DNA of 54,072 nt, from NCBI GenBank assembly GCA_023416695.1, contig JAEZGY010000080.1, positions 1 through 54,072 on the forward strand, written 5' to 3'. The DNA comes from Bacillota bacterium. GTDB taxonomy: Bacteria; Bacillota; Clostridia; Lachnospirales; Lachnospiraceae. Below the pieces are notes generated by a model. That model searched no databases and was not told the origin of the DNA. It saw only the letters and a program-made list of their open reading frames with translations. A program made the translations under genes and the position numbers. Shown here piece by piece: positions 36,109-45,213 of the stretch; position 1 is the stretch's first letter; every line of letters starts with the position of its first letter.

Positions 36109-36154
36109 AAAAATCCTTAGGATTACAAGACCATTGGTCACGTAATCCTAAGGA
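36109..36154 (-). terminator. Terminator of pnp
   Basis: TCCTTAGGATTAC and GTAATCCTAAGGA pair (13 bp) with a second GACC/GGTC stem in the loop. TTTTT follows on the minus strand. Confidence 0.9.
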
Positions 36155-36169
36155 AATAGATTGCTCTAG

Positions 36170-38257
36170 CTATTGAACATCTTTCATACTAAAGGTAAAT
36201 CTACCCATCTTATCTTTGCCTAAGCAAACTACTTTTACAATATCACCTAAGGTTAATACATCCTCAACTCGGTTTACTCTTTCTTTTGAAATCTTAGAAA
36301 TATGAACCATTCCTTCTTTACCTGGTGCAAATTCTACAAAAGCACCGAAGTCTTTAATGCTAATAACCTTACCTGTGAATATCTGACCTTCCTCATAATC
36401 TGTTACTATAGTTTTAATCAAACGAACTGCCTCATCGATCTTCTCAGCGTCAGTGCCACATACAGAAACAGCACCGTCATCTGTAATATCAATCTTTACA
36501 CCTGTTGTATCAATAATTGCGTTAATTGTCTTACCACGCTGACCTACTACATCACCAATCTTTGTAGGGTCAATCTGAACCTGAACAATCTTAGGAGCAT
36601 ATTTGCCTACTTCTTTTCTAGGTTCAGCAATTGCTGGCTTCATAACTTCATCTAAGATATAGATTCTAGCTTCTCTTGTTCTATAAATAGCTTCTTCAAT
36701 TATCTGACGAGTCAGACCATGAATCTTAATATCCATCTGGATTGCTGTAATGCCTTCGTGAGTACCAGCAACCTTAAAGTCCATATCACCAAAGAAGTCC
36801 TCAAGTCCTTGGATATCTGTTAATACAAGATACTCATCATCAGTATCACCAGTTACTAATCCACAAGAAATACCAGCTACAGGCTTCTTAATTGGTACAC
36901 CAGCTGCCATTAAAGACAAGGTGGAAGCACAAATACTAGCCTGAGAAGTAGAACCGTTAGATTCAAAAGTCTCCGATACGGTACGAATTGCATATGGGAA
37001 CTCTGCTTCAGAAGGAAGTACAGGTACTAATGCTTTCTCTGCTAAGGCACCATGACCGATTTCACGACGTCCTGGCCCTCTAGAAGGTCTAGTCTCGCCT
37101 ACGGAATAGCTTGGGAAATTGTAGTGATGCATGTAACGCTTAGAAGTCTCAGCCTCATCTAAACCATCTAACTTTTGTGCTTCTGATAAAGGAGCTAAAG
37201 TTGTTACTGTCATAATCTGAGTCTGTCCTCTTGTAAACATACCAGAACCATGAACTCTAGGTAAAAGATCGATTTCAGCAGCAAGCTTTCTGATCTCATT
37301 AACCTTTCTTCCATCAGGACGCTTCTGATCCTTTAAGATCATCTTTCTAACTACCTTCTTTTGGTACTTATAAACGGCCTCATCAATATAAGGAATCCAT
37401 TCTTCATTTACTTCAGCAAAATGTTCTTCCAGTTTACCTTTGATAACACGAATATTTTCTTCTCTAACCTGTTTAACATCAGTGAAAACTGCTTCTTCCA
37501 TTTGCTCTGGAGTAATAAATGCCATCATATCATTAAATAATTCTTCAGGCACTTCACAACTTGTGTACTCATGCTTTGCTTTACCGGTATCAGCCACAAT
37601 CTCATCAATGAACTTAATCACTTGTTGGTTAATCTCATGAGCTGCAAAGATTGCTTCAATCATCTTGTCTTCTGGAACCTCATTGGCACCAGCTTCAATC
37701 ATAATTACTTTATCCTTAGTAGAAGCTACCGTTAATTGTAACAGAGAAATAGCCTTTTGCTCTGCATTTGGATTAAACACAAACTGGCCATCTACTAAAC
37801 CTACCTGAGTCGTAGCACAAGGACCATCAAAAGGAATGTCTGAAACAGCTGTTGCGATAGCGGAACCCAACATAGCTGTTAGTTCCGGACTACAGTCTGG
37901 ATCAACTGACAACACCAAGTTGTTTAAAGTAACATCATTACGATAGTCCTTAGGAAATAATGGTCTCATAGGACGGTCAATAACACGTGAGGTTAAGATA
38001 GCATTCTCACTTGCTTTACCTTCTCTCTTATTAAAACCTCCAGGAATCTTACCAACAGCATATAGTTTTTCTTCATATTCTACACTTAATGGGAAGAAAT
38101 CGATTCCTTCACGTGGTTTTTCGGAAGCTGTTGCAGTTGATAACACAACAGTATCTCCATAGTGCATAAGAGCCGCACCATTAGCCTGTGCTGCTACACG
38201 GCCAATTTCAACTGTAAGCGTTCTCCCAGCTAATTCCATAGTAAAACTTTTGTACAT
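36170..38257 (-). CDS. pnp: Polyribonucleotide nucleotidyltransferase (PNPase)
   Basis: Phosphorolytic 3'-5' exoribonuclease, 695 aa. Two RNase PH domains (about 10-145 and 310-540; the second has GRREIGHGALAEKAL) precede a KH domain (QIDPTKIGDVVGQRGKTINAI) and a C-terminal S1 domain (TGKVISIKDFGAFVEF). The ORF opens at TTG 38263, 2 nt from the ribosome site, while the ATG at 38257 lies 8 nt from AGGAG and is preferred. rpsO, the usual gene before pnp, is absent. An unusually long structured leader precedes it instead. Confidence 0.98.
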   Translation of the reverse strand: MYKSFTMELAGRTLTVEIGRVAAQANGAALMHYGDTVVLSTATASEKPREGIDFFPLSVEYEEKLYAVGKIPGGFNKREGKASENAILTSRVIDRPMRPLFPKDYRNDVTLNNLVLSVDPDCSPELTAMLGSAIATAVSDIPFDGPCATTQVGLVDGQFVFNPNAEQKAISLLQLTVASTKDKVIMIEAGANEVPEDKMIEAIFAAHEINQQVIKFIDEIVADTGKAKHEYTSCEVPEELFNDMMAFITPEQMEEAVFTDVKQVREENIRVIKGKLEEHFAEVNEEWIPYIDEAVYKYQKKVVRKMILKDQKRPDGRKVNEIRKLAAEIDLLPRVHGSGMFTRGQTQIMTVTTLAPLSEAQKLDGLDEAETSKRYMHHYNFPSYSVGETRPSRGPGRREIGHGALAEKALVPVLPSEAEFPYAIRTVSETFESNGSTSQASICASTLSLMAAGVPIKKPVAGISCGLVTGDTDDEYLVLTDIQGLEDFFGDMDFKVAGTHEGITAIQMDIKIHGLTRQIIEEAIYRTREARIYILDEVMKPAIAEPRKEVGKYAPKIVQVQIDPTKIGDVVGQRGKTINAIIDTTGVKIDITDDGAVSVCGTDAEKIDEAVRLIKTIVTDYEEGQIFTGKVISIKDFGAFVEFAPGKEGMVHISKISKERVNRVEDVLTLGDIVKVVCLGKDKMGRFTFSMKDVQ

Positions 38258-38284
38258 AATCAAATCTCCTTTATTTTAAATTAC

Positions 38285-38364
38285 TGTGGGAAAACCGAAA
38301 CGTCTGAAAAAACCACTATCTTTTAATGGTCTTTTCAGAGGTCTCGGATGTATAATTTCCCACA
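38285..38364 (-). promoter_or_regulatory. Long stem-loop in the pnp leader
   Basis: An almost continuous 80-nt hairpin. The outer arms are TGTGGGAAA/TTTCCCACA (38285-38293 with 38356-38364). The inner arms at 38295-38310 and 38332-38347 pair with two mismatches. The apex is ACCA/TGGT. On the minus strand it ends about 27 nt before the pnp ATG. PNPase autocontrol through an RNase III-cleaved leader hairpin is known in E. coli, so this is a candidate for similar control. The rest of the 333-bp gap before the aminotransferase stop holds the promoter and that gene's terminator. Confidence 0.7.
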
Positions 38365-38423
38365 AAATCCATATTATGGTTATAGTATGGACCAACTAAG
38401 TATTTTATACTCAGCCATTTTTT

Positions 38424-38432
38424 ATTATATCA
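38424..38432 (-). promoter_or_regulatory. Extended -10 promoter of pnp
   Basis: The minus strand reads TGATATAAT, a perfect TATAAT with TGn. The -35 position (TAGTAA) is poor, as expected for an extended -10 promoter. Start of transcription near 38417 would give a leader of about 160 nt that includes the whole hairpin. Confidence 0.6.
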
Positions 38433-38539
38433 CTATGAATTCTTTTTTACTAGCTATAAATTCACATATCTCGAGTCTTTTCTGTATTGTAAAATATAAA
38501 CTAATATTTCCAATATTTGTTTCACGTTAAACATTTATA

Positions 38540-38581
38540 AAGCACCTAAGAAATGATATTATCCTCATTTCAAAGGTGCTT
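38540..38581 (-). terminator. Terminator of the aminotransferase gene
   Basis: AAGCACCT/AGGTGCTT and an inner GAAATGA/TCATTTC stem on the minus strand, followed by a short T-rich stretch. It lies 10 bp after the stop. Confidence 0.65.
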
Positions 38582-38590
38582 CTTGTCTAA

Positions 38591-39877
38591 TTATTGCTTT
38601 TCTAAAAGCATTTCTACACTAACAAGCTTAACACAAAGGACAAATAATTCCGTAGCAGTAATTAAATCCTCTAAATTAGGATAGGTTGGAGCAATACGAA
38701 TATTGCTATCCTTAGGATCCTTACCATATGGATAGGTTGCACCAGCTGGAGTCATAGTAACCCCTGCTTTTTTTGCTTTCGCTACTACTTTTTTCGCACA
38801 GCCTTCTAAGGTATCAAAGGATATAAAATAACCACCTTTTGGTTTATACCAAGTGCCAATACCAAGACCAGTAAGCTCTCTCTCTAATATGTCAAGTACA
38901 GCCTCAAATTTTGGACGAAGAATCTCTGCATGCTTTAACATATGCGCTTTTAAACCATTGAAATCCCCATAAAACCTTACATGTCGTAACTGATTAACTT
39001 TATCGTGTCCAATGGTCTGTAGTGTTAACTGTTTCTTAATATCCACCAGGTTGTTAGCAGAGGTCTCGATAGCTGCTATACCTGAACCTGGGAAGCTAAC
39101 CTTAGAGGTAGAACAGAATTTATATACCATATCTGGATTTCCAGCTCTTTTACACTCTGCTAGAATCTCAATTAACTGATCTTGATCATCATTATATAAA
39201 TGATGTACACAATATGCATTATCCCAATAAATTCTGAAATCTTTGGCTGCTGGTTTTAATCTTGCAAATCGCCTTACTGTCTCATCAGAATAAGTAATCC
39301 CCTGTGGATTAGAGTATTTTGGAACACACCAGATTCCCTTTATTGTCTCATCTTCTGATACTAGCTTTTCAACAATATCCATATCAGGGCCTTCTAATGT
39401 CATAGGAACATTAATCATCTCTATACCAAAATATTCAGTAATAGCAAAATGTCTATCATAGCCTGGTACTGGACATAAGAATTTTACTTTGTCAAGCTTA
39501 CACCAAGGAGTATTCCCCATTACACCATGAGTCATAGAACGTGAAATACTATCATACATAATATTCAAACTAGAATTGCCGTACATAATCAAATTTTCTG
39601 CTGGAGTCTCTGTCATATCCCCAATCAGTTTTTTAGCTTCTGCTATACCATCTAAAACACCATAATTTCTACAGTCAGTACCATCATCACAAGTGAGATC
39701 CGACTTACTGTTTAATACATCCATCATGCCCATAGAGAGATCTAACTGATCAGCACCTGGTTTTCCTCTTGACATATCAAGATTTAGGCCTTTTGCCTGA
39801 TAATGCTTATACTCAGCTGACAACTCACTATGTAATTGTTGTAATTCCTCTTTACTTAGTTTTGCGTATCCTTTCAT
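38591..39877 (-). CDS. Class I aminotransferase (type Ic aspartate aminotransferase-like)
   Basis: 428 aa PLP enzyme. N-terminal LDMSRGKPG and the CVPKYSNPQGITYSDE and WDNAYCVHHL segments mark the PLP cleft. The Schiff-base lysine is in the CSTSKVSFPGSG stretch. These and the length fit the separate MocR-like/type Ic aspartate aminotransferase family rather than classical AspC. The likely reaction is aspartate with 2-oxoglutarate; the exact specificity is not shown by sequence. GGGAGG precedes the ATG. It is a single-gene unit. Confidence 0.9.
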   Translation of the reverse strand: MKGYAKLSKEELQQLHSELSAEYKHYQAKGLNLDMSRGKPGADQLDLSMGMMDVLNSKSDLTCDDGTDCRNYGVLDGIAEAKKLIGDMTETPAENLIMYGNSSLNIMYDSISRSMTHGVMGNTPWCKLDKVKFLCPVPGYDRHFAITEYFGIEMINVPMTLEGPDMDIVEKLVSEDETIKGIWCVPKYSNPQGITYSDETVRRFARLKPAAKDFRIYWDNAYCVHHLYNDDQDQLIEILAECKRAGNPDMVYKFCSTSKVSFPGSGIAAIETSANNLVDIKKQLTLQTIGHDKVNQLRHVRFYGDFNGLKAHMLKHAEILRPKFEAVLDILERELTGLGIGTWYKPKGGYFISFDTLEGCAKKVVAKAKKAGVTMTPAGATYPYGKDPKDSNIRIAPTYPNLEDLITATELFVLCVKLVSVEMLLEKQ

Positions 39878-39973
39878 TTGATTCCTCCCACAATACCTAC
39901 CCGTTTATTTTTCTAGTATTTTATACTACAATTAATAATTATGCAAGGACGATTTTGTTGGAATGAAAAGAAT

Positions 39974-40003
39974 TTGCACATTTTACTCTCTTTCGGTTAT
40001 ACT
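39974..40003 (+). promoter_or_regulatory. Promoter of tmcAL
   Basis: TTGCAC (39974-39979), an 18-bp spacer and TATACT (39998-40003). GGAGG lies 7 nt before the ATG at 40028. Confidence 0.65.
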
Positions 40004-40027
40004 GTCTATAAATATGGAGGTAAGAAT

Positions 40028-41302
40028 ATGAAGATTACAGGATTAATTACAGAATACAATCCTTTTCATAATGGACATAAATATCATATTGAAGAAGCTC
40101 GTCGTCTAACAGGAGCCGATTATATTGTAGTTGTCATGAGTGGAGATTTTGTGCAACGTGGAACCCCCGCCTATATGGACAAGTACTTAAGAACCCAAAT
40201 GGCCTTAAGCTTAGGAGCTGATATCGTAATTGAGCTTCCCGTTCTTTATGCTACAGCCAGTGCAGAATATTTTGCTTTAGGTGCCGTAAAAATATTAGAC
40301 AGCTTAGGATTTGTTGACTCTCTCTGCTTTGGAAGTGAACTAGGAGAACTTACTCCTTTAGAGGACATTGCTACTCTTCTACTAAAGGAACCTGAAAGCT
40401 ATAGACTAAACCTAGCTAAGCATCTACAAAATGGGGATACCTATCCAATTGCAAGAAGAAAGGCTTTATTAAGTGAATTGCCAGTGCATAATCATTCCCT
40501 TTACGAAAGTATTCTGGCTTCACCAAATAACATTCTTGGTACAGAATATATAAAAGCTCTTAAACTTCTTGACTCCTCGATAAAACCCTATACCATAAAA
40601 CGGAAAACTGCTGGATATCATGAACAAGAACTTACAAAAGAAATTAGCTCTGCTACCTCTATTCGAAACGAACTAACCAAAGGAAACCTAAGTATTCTTA
40701 AGGAAGCTGTTCCAGATCAGGCGTATGATATTCTTAAAGACAATTATCTTAAGCGGTTTCCAATCTATCTTGACGATTTTTCAGCCGAACTCTATCATAA
40801 ATTATTGTATCACAATCCTAAAACCCTTACTAAATATTTAGATATGAATGAAGACTTAAGTACTCGAATCTATAACTCTCTGCCTCAGTATGAGAAGCTT
40901 ACAAGTTTTATAGAACTACTTAAGACGAAAAATTATACAATGACAAGAATAAATAGAAGCCTTTGCCACATTCTTCTCCACCTACAACAAGACGATTTAC
41001 ATCCTGTTAAATGGCATAAGGACGATGACCGTATATTACTAGAAAATCGTATACTTCCACAATATATTCGTATACTTGGATTAAGACGTGAGACTTCCTT
41101 TTTATTAAAGAAAAAGGAGCTAAATAATACACTTCCACTAATTACAAAGGTGGCAAATGCCAAAAAAGTGTTATCAGAGGATGGACTCAATATGTTTCAA
41201 ATGGATCTTATGGCGTCTAATTTATATCAGTATAAAATATATAAAAAATACGGTATGCGTCTTGCTGGAGAATATAAGCAAGGTGTAATCATCTTTGATT
41301 AA
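40028..41302 (+). CDS. tmcAL: tRNA(Met) cytidine acetate ligase TmcAL
   Basis: Makes N4-acetylcytidine at the wobble base of elongator tRNA-Met from acetate and ATP. It is 424 aa. The nucleotidyltransferase motif GLITEYNPFHNGHKYHI (HxGH type), VVMSGDFVQRG and the SATSIRN (Ser/Arg) motif are present. An upstream ATG at 39941 would add 29 residues unlike the family, and it precedes the promoter-proximal GGAGG site, so the start is 40028. The Bacillus homologue is YlbM, encoded near ylbJ and coaD; those genes are also close here. Confidence 0.95.
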   Translation: MKITGLITEYNPFHNGHKYHIEEARRLTGADYIVVVMSGDFVQRGTPAYMDKYLRTQMALSLGADIVIELPVLYATASAEYFALGAVKILDSLGFVDSLCFGSELGELTPLEDIATLLLKEPESYRLNLAKHLQNGDTYPIARRKALLSELPVHNHSLYESILASPNNILGTEYIKALKLLDSSIKPYTIKRKTAGYHEQELTKEISSATSIRNELTKGNLSILKEAVPDQAYDILKDNYLKRFPIYLDDFSAELYHKLLYHNPKTLTKYLDMNEDLSTRIYNSLPQYEKLTSFIELLKTKNYTMTRINRSLCHILLHLQQDDLHPVKWHKDDDRILLENRILPQYIRILGLRRETSFLLKKKELNNTLPLITKVANAKKVLSEDGLNMFQMDLMASNLYQYKIYKKYGMRLAGEYKQGVIIFD

Positions 41303-41309
41303 CAGTAGC

Positions 41310-41342
41310 AGAGCTGTCCCTTTTAAATTTTGGGACAGCTCT
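41310..41342. terminator. Hairpin between convergent tmcAL and pepF
   Basis: AGAGCTGTCCC and GGGACAGCTCT (11 bp) around an 11-nt A/T loop. It lies 8 bp past the tmcAL stop and 6 bp past the pepF stop. Neither strand has a proper U-tract. Confidence 0.6.
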
Positions 41343-41347
41343 ACTAA

Positions 41348-43150
41348 TTATATTAACTCTTCCATTTCATTTAGTAATTCTTCAAACACCGACAAAGCTT
41401 GTTTGATTGGTTCACTCTTTGTCATATCTACCCCGGCTCCCTTTAGCAAATCAATTGGATCCTTTGAACTTCCTCCCTTTAAGAAGTTAATGTAATCATT
41501 TACTGCCTCTTGCCCATTCTCTAGGATACGTTTAGACAGTGCAATTGCAGCGGAATATCCAGTTGCATATTGATATACATAGAAAGGATTATAAAAATGA
41601 GGAATTCTAGCCCACTCCATATCAATCTCAGAATCTACTACCACTTGGCTACCAAAATACTTAACATTTAAATCATGATAAATATGGCTGATGGATTCAG
41701 CAGTCAGCGGCTCACCCTCTTGCACCATATTATGAGTTATCTTCTCAAATTCAGCAAACATAGTCTGCCTATAAAGAGTTGTTCTGAACTGCTCTAATTG
41801 GTAATTAATCAGATATGCTCTTTTATCTTTATCCGTTGTTGTTTTCAATAAATGTTGCATTAACAATGCCTCGTTACAGGTAGAGGCAACTTCAGCCACA
41901 AATATCTTATAACCGGCATATAAATATTGTTGATTATGATCGGAATAATAAGAATGAATTGCATGGCCCATCTCATGGCATAAAGTAAAGGTATTATTTA
42001 AGTTATCCTGATAATTTAATAATACGTAAGGATGAGTTCCATATGCTCCCCAAGAATAGGCACCACTACGCTTTCCTTGATTCTCGTAGATATCAATCCA
42101 ACCATTTTCATACCCTTCTTTAAGTACCTCTTCATATTCCTTACCCAATGGCTTTAAACCCTCTTGTACAATCTTTTTAGCTTCTTCAAAATTAATGTTC
42201 ATGGATACAGAAGAGACCATCGGAACGTACAAGTCATACATATGAAGCTCCTCAACCTTTAGACATTTCTTACGAATCTCCATATAACGATGTAACAGAG
42301 GTAGATTCTCATGAACCACCTGAAGTAAATTATCATAAACCTCTAATGGAATATTGCTATCGTCTAACTCCATAGCCATACTGGATGGATAATTTCTTGC
42401 TTTTGCATAAAAATGTTCTTGCTTTAAGTTGGCAGTATATACGGCTGCTAAAGTGTTTTTATAAGTAATATAGGGAGCATACATTGCCTCAAAGGCCTCT
42501 TTACGAACTCTTCGGTCGTTACTTTGAAGGAAAGTTGTATAACGACCATGCGTAAGCTGTACCTCCTGTTGATTCTCATTCATTATCTGTGCAAACTGTA
42601 TATCTGCATTATTAAAAATCGTAAAGATATTGGAAGGCGCCTCTGTTACCTCTCCTGCTGCTGCTAATAGTTTTTCCTCAGCTTCAGAAAGAATATGAGG
42701 CTTTTTGCGAAATAGATTGTCCAAATATCTTCTATAGAATTGTAAAGAGGAACATTCTTCATAGAAATTATTCAATTTTTCTTCCGAAAGCTTCATAATC
42801 TCAGAATGAAAGAAGGAAATGGAACCTTCAAATTTTACTGCTAGCATAGACGCCCGATCACTTAACTTCTGATAAGTGGTATTGGCAGTATCCTCATGAT
42901 ATTTTTGATTAGAATATACAATTAAGCGCTCTAAAAGAAGGGACACTGTGTCTCTTAAAGATAAAAAATCATAAAGCTCCTTACATGAAGATGTTACTTT
43001 TCCCTCATAGGAAGCTAGACGGGGAATAAATTCTTCTACTTTACAATATTCATTTTCCCAATCGGCATCACTATGATATAAATCTTTAATCGCCCATTTA
43101 TATTTAGAATCTATTTCTTCTCTTGTTTTCAATTTATGATTGTCATTCAT
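41348..43150 (-). CDS. pepF: Oligoendopeptidase F
   Basis: Cytoplasmic M3B zinc peptidase that cuts oligopeptides. It is 600 aa, the family's usual length. The zinc motif HEMGHAIHSYYSDHNQ holds HExxH-type ligands and catalytic Glu; the third ligand Glu lies in the following FVAEVASTCNEALL. The ORF extends 10 codons further upstream, but AAAGGA lies 7 nt before the ATG at 43150 while the upstream ATG has no ribosome site. No signal peptide is present. Confidence 0.96.
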   Translation of the reverse strand: MNDNHKLKTREEIDSKYKWAIKDLYHSDADWENEYCKVEEFIPRLASYEGKVTSSCKELYDFLSLRDTVSLLLERLIVYSNQKYHEDTANTTYQKLSDRASMLAVKFEGSISFFHSEIMKLSEEKLNNFYEECSSLQFYRRYLDNLFRKKPHILSEAEEKLLAAAGEVTEAPSNIFTIFNNADIQFAQIMNENQQEVQLTHGRYTTFLQSNDRRVRKEAFEAMYAPYITYKNTLAAVYTANLKQEHFYAKARNYPSSMAMELDDSNIPLEVYDNLLQVVHENLPLLHRYMEIRKKCLKVEELHMYDLYVPMVSSVSMNINFEEAKKIVQEGLKPLGKEYEEVLKEGYENGWIDIYENQGKRSGAYSWGAYGTHPYVLLNYQDNLNNTFTLCHEMGHAIHSYYSDHNQQYLYAGYKIFVAEVASTCNEALLMQHLLKTTTDKDKRAYLINYQLEQFRTTLYRQTMFAEFEKITHNMVQEGEPLTAESISHIYHDLNVKYFGSQVVVDSEIDMEWARIPHFYNPFYVYQYATGYSAAIALSKRILENGQEAVNDYINFLKGGSSKDPIDLLKGAGVDMTKSEPIKQALSVFEELLNEMEELI

Positions 43151-43216
43151 AGTCTCATCCTTTCTACGATAATAATTCATCTCAAAGGATAGTATACCAC
43201 ATGTGCAAAGAATTAA

Positions 43217-43951
43217 CTATCTTACAGCTTTTTCTGTAATACCACAAACAAAGCCATCTATATAATCTAAAAAAGTCTGCCGAATCTGAATTCTCTTATT
43301 CTCACTTATAGGTAGAAACTCTCCATTCGATAGGTGAAGCTTACTATATTCATATTTTGTAACATGATGGCTGTTCACTAAGTATGACTTATGTATTCTC
43401 ATAAACCCATAATTTTTTTGGGAAATATAAGATTCTACTGTATCAAGCCTATCATAGTAGGTATGGGTACCATTAACAGTGACAATATCAATCATACGTC
43501 TACTGCTTTCAAAATAAAGAATATCCTCAATTGCTATTTTGTTTATCACATTTTCCTTTTTATAAAAAAAGTACTTATTGTTCTTATTGATTCTCTCTAT
43601 CGCTTGCTGTATACAATCTTTAAAAACATTCCAGTCGAGAGGCTTCTTGATAAAGCGAAATGCCTCAACTTCAAAAGCATCATAAAAATAGCAGTCAATA
43701 CCTGATACGAAAATTATGTCGGAGCGTACACCTAAACTCCTAAGTTCCTTGGCAATCATAATTCCATTTTTCTTTTTCAACATATTTCCAATCACTAGAA
43801 TATCAAATTCATCCCCACCCTTTACCAATTCTATCAGTCGCTCCCCAGTTGCAACTACTTGAAATTTGATAAAGGAAGTACTAGCATGAAAAAAGTATTC
43901 CATCTGTGCTGCTATTCTTTTGTCATCATCGCATAATACCACGTTATACAT
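43217..43951 (-). CDS. LytTR-family response regulator with degenerate receiver
   Basis: 244 aa. The receiver-like domain (1 to about 125) keeps the acidic pocket DDD (8-10) and the KP lysine (FIKKP), but the phospho-acceptor position is Gly55 (ILVIGNM instead of the usual LDIxM). A LytTR DNA-binding domain follows at about 140-244 (EDILYFESSRRMIDIV and GFMRIHKSYLVN). The ORF extends 21 codons upstream, but AAAGGGG is 6 nt before the ATG at 43951. No histidine kinase or target operon lies beside it. It probably acts without phosphorylation, or its control lies elsewhere. Confidence 0.92.
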   Translation of the reverse strand: MYNVVLCDDDKRIAAQMEYFFHASTSFIKFQVVATGERLIELVKGGDEFDILVIGNMLKKKNGIMIAKELRSLGVRSDIIFVSGIDCYFYDAFEVEAFRFIKKPLDWNVFKDCIQQAIERINKNNKYFFYKKENVINKIAIEDILYFESSRRMIDIVTVNGTHTYYDRLDTVESYISQKNYGFMRIHKSYLVNSHHVTKYEYSKLHLSNGEFLPISENKRIQIRQTFLDYIDGFVCGITEKAVR

Positions 43952-43985
43952 AAGTATCCCCTTTCTTAATATTCCCCAGATATCC

Positions 43986-44000
43986 TTCACAAAAAGTGAA
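43986..44000. promoter_or_regulatory. TTCAC-N5-GTGAA palindrome in the regulator's leader
   Basis: Perfect inverted repeat with an A5 centre, 35-50 bp before the regulator ATG and downstream of its promoter. It shares TCAC/GTGA half-sites with the repeat inside the promoter spacer, in opposite arrangement. It is a candidate operator. Confidence 0.4.
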
Positions 44001-44048
44001 AATAGTACATCCAAATCATATATGGTAATTATTTACATTTCTATATAA

Positions 44049-44077
44049 ATTATATGTGATTTTATTTCACTATTCAA
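44049..44077 (-). promoter_or_regulatory. Promoter of the LytTR regulator with palindromic spacer
   Basis: On the minus strand TTGAAT (44077-44072), a 17-bp spacer and TATAAT (44054-44049). Within the spacer, 44056-44070 reads GTGATTTTATTTCAC, an inverted repeat placed where a bound repressor would block RNA polymerase. Confidence 0.75.
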
Positions 44078-44185
44078 TATCTTTTTATGAAATCAGTGTT
44101 TTTTTATTCTCATATCCTAATGAATAAACCTGGCCAAGGAGCAATAAACTATAACAAATCCTAATTCATCTCATAAGGAGAAGTC

Positions 44186-45205
44186 ATGCACATAAAGAAG
44201 CCTTCCCTCTCTGTGCGTTTTCTTATATCTATAGCTACTATTACATTAATGCTCATATTATTAATTTTTCCAAAATCATCTATTAAGGGAGCAGAAAATG
44301 GCATTCTTCTATGGTTTAACGTAATCGTACCAACACTGCTGCCTTTTATCATAGTTTCTAATCTAATTATCAACCTAAAATTAACTACTGCTATTGCAAA
44401 GTTATTTTATCCAGTTTTGCATAAACTATTTGCCGTAACTAGAAATGGATGTTATGTCATAATTATTGGTTTACTAACAGGATTTCCTGTAGGAGCAAAG
44501 GCATGCTCCGATTTAGTAAAAAATAAAATGCTTTCCAAAGAAGAGGGACAGTACCTTCTTACCTACTGTAATAATGCAAGTCCTATGTTTATTATTAGTT
44601 ACATATCCATCCTTACTTTGAAGCTTTCTGGTATGCAATTTCAAGTATTAGGTATTATATACCTTAGTGCGATACTAACTGCTTTGCTATATCGATTTGT
44701 ACATCGTATACATCTTAAGACGTTTACAGCTCCCGATGATATAAAGACGACAGAAAGAATTACACTTAAGGCTGCTGATTTGCCACGAAAATTCGCACCT
44801 TCTGAGCCGCCTAAACGAATTACCTTTTCTATTGTTGATGGTGCCATTATGGATGGCTTTGACGTAATCACTAAAGTGGGTGGATATATTATCTTATTTT
44901 CCATCCTATCTAATGTCATATTAAGTATTCTTCCTATGAGATCGTTATATAGTTTGATATCAGTAGGGATATTAGAAATTACCAATGGAATTAACGCCAT
45001 AGGTGGTTCTGCTTTTAGCCTGGCAACAAAAATAGCCCTGATTCTCCCTATTACAGCATTTGGTGGAATTTCAAGTATTGCACAAACCAAAAGCGTAATA
45101 GACCAATCAGGACTATCTATTCGAAGGTATATCTTTTATAAAGTTATCAATGCATTGATAACCTTTTTACTAACTTTTCTATTTATAGAACTATGTAAGT
45201 TCTAA
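44186..45205 (+). CDS. ylbJ: Sporulation integral membrane protein YlbJ
   Basis: 339 aa with about eight hydrophobic segments. Gate-type motifs LTGFPVGAKACSDLV and YCNNASPMFI place it in the nucleoside-recognition/YlbJ family, which includes SpoVV-related sporulation membrane proteins needed for spore maturation. AAGGAG lies 5 nt before the ATG. In Bacillus the gene is mother-cell (sigma-E) controlled; I cannot point to a convincing sigma-E site in the 234-bp divergent region. It converges with the coiled-coil protein gene after an 8-bp gap. Confidence 0.92.
   Translation: MHIKKPSLSVRFLISIATITLMLILLIFPKSSIKGAENGILLWFNVIVPTLLPFIIVSNLIINLKLTTAIAKLFYPVLHKLFAVTRNGCYVIIIGLLTGFPVGAKACSDLVKNKMLSKEEGQYLLTYCNNASPMFIISYISILTLKLSGMQFQVLGIIYLSAILTALLYRFVHRIHLKTFTAPDDIKTTERITLKAADLPRKFAPSEPPKRITFSIVDGAIMDGFDVITKVGGYIILFSILSNVILSILPMRSLYSLISVGILEITNGINAIGGSAFSLATKIALILPITAFGGISSIAQTKSVIDQSGLSIRRYIFYKVINALITFLLTFLFIELCKF
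45143..45170 (+). terminator. Perfect palindrome plus T-run inside the end of ylbJ
   Basis: GTTATCAA-TGCA-TTGATAAC followed by CTTTTT, about 45 bp before the ylbJ stop. It looks like an intrinsic terminator embedded in coding sequence. Confidence 0.4.
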
Positions 45206-45213
45206 CCTATAAA

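Noticed and set aside
39941..40027. Upstream ATG extension of tmcAL
   Set aside because: The extra 29 residues precede the family's conserved start, and the good promoter and GGAGG lie inside that stretch.
43952..44185. Sigma-E promoter for ylbJ (a CATATCCT element near 44110)
   Set aside because: The -10 match is poor and no matching -35 was found.
44641..45090. 149-aa minus-strand ORF
   Set aside because: Fully inside ylbJ on the opposite strand; ylbJ is a recognised family.
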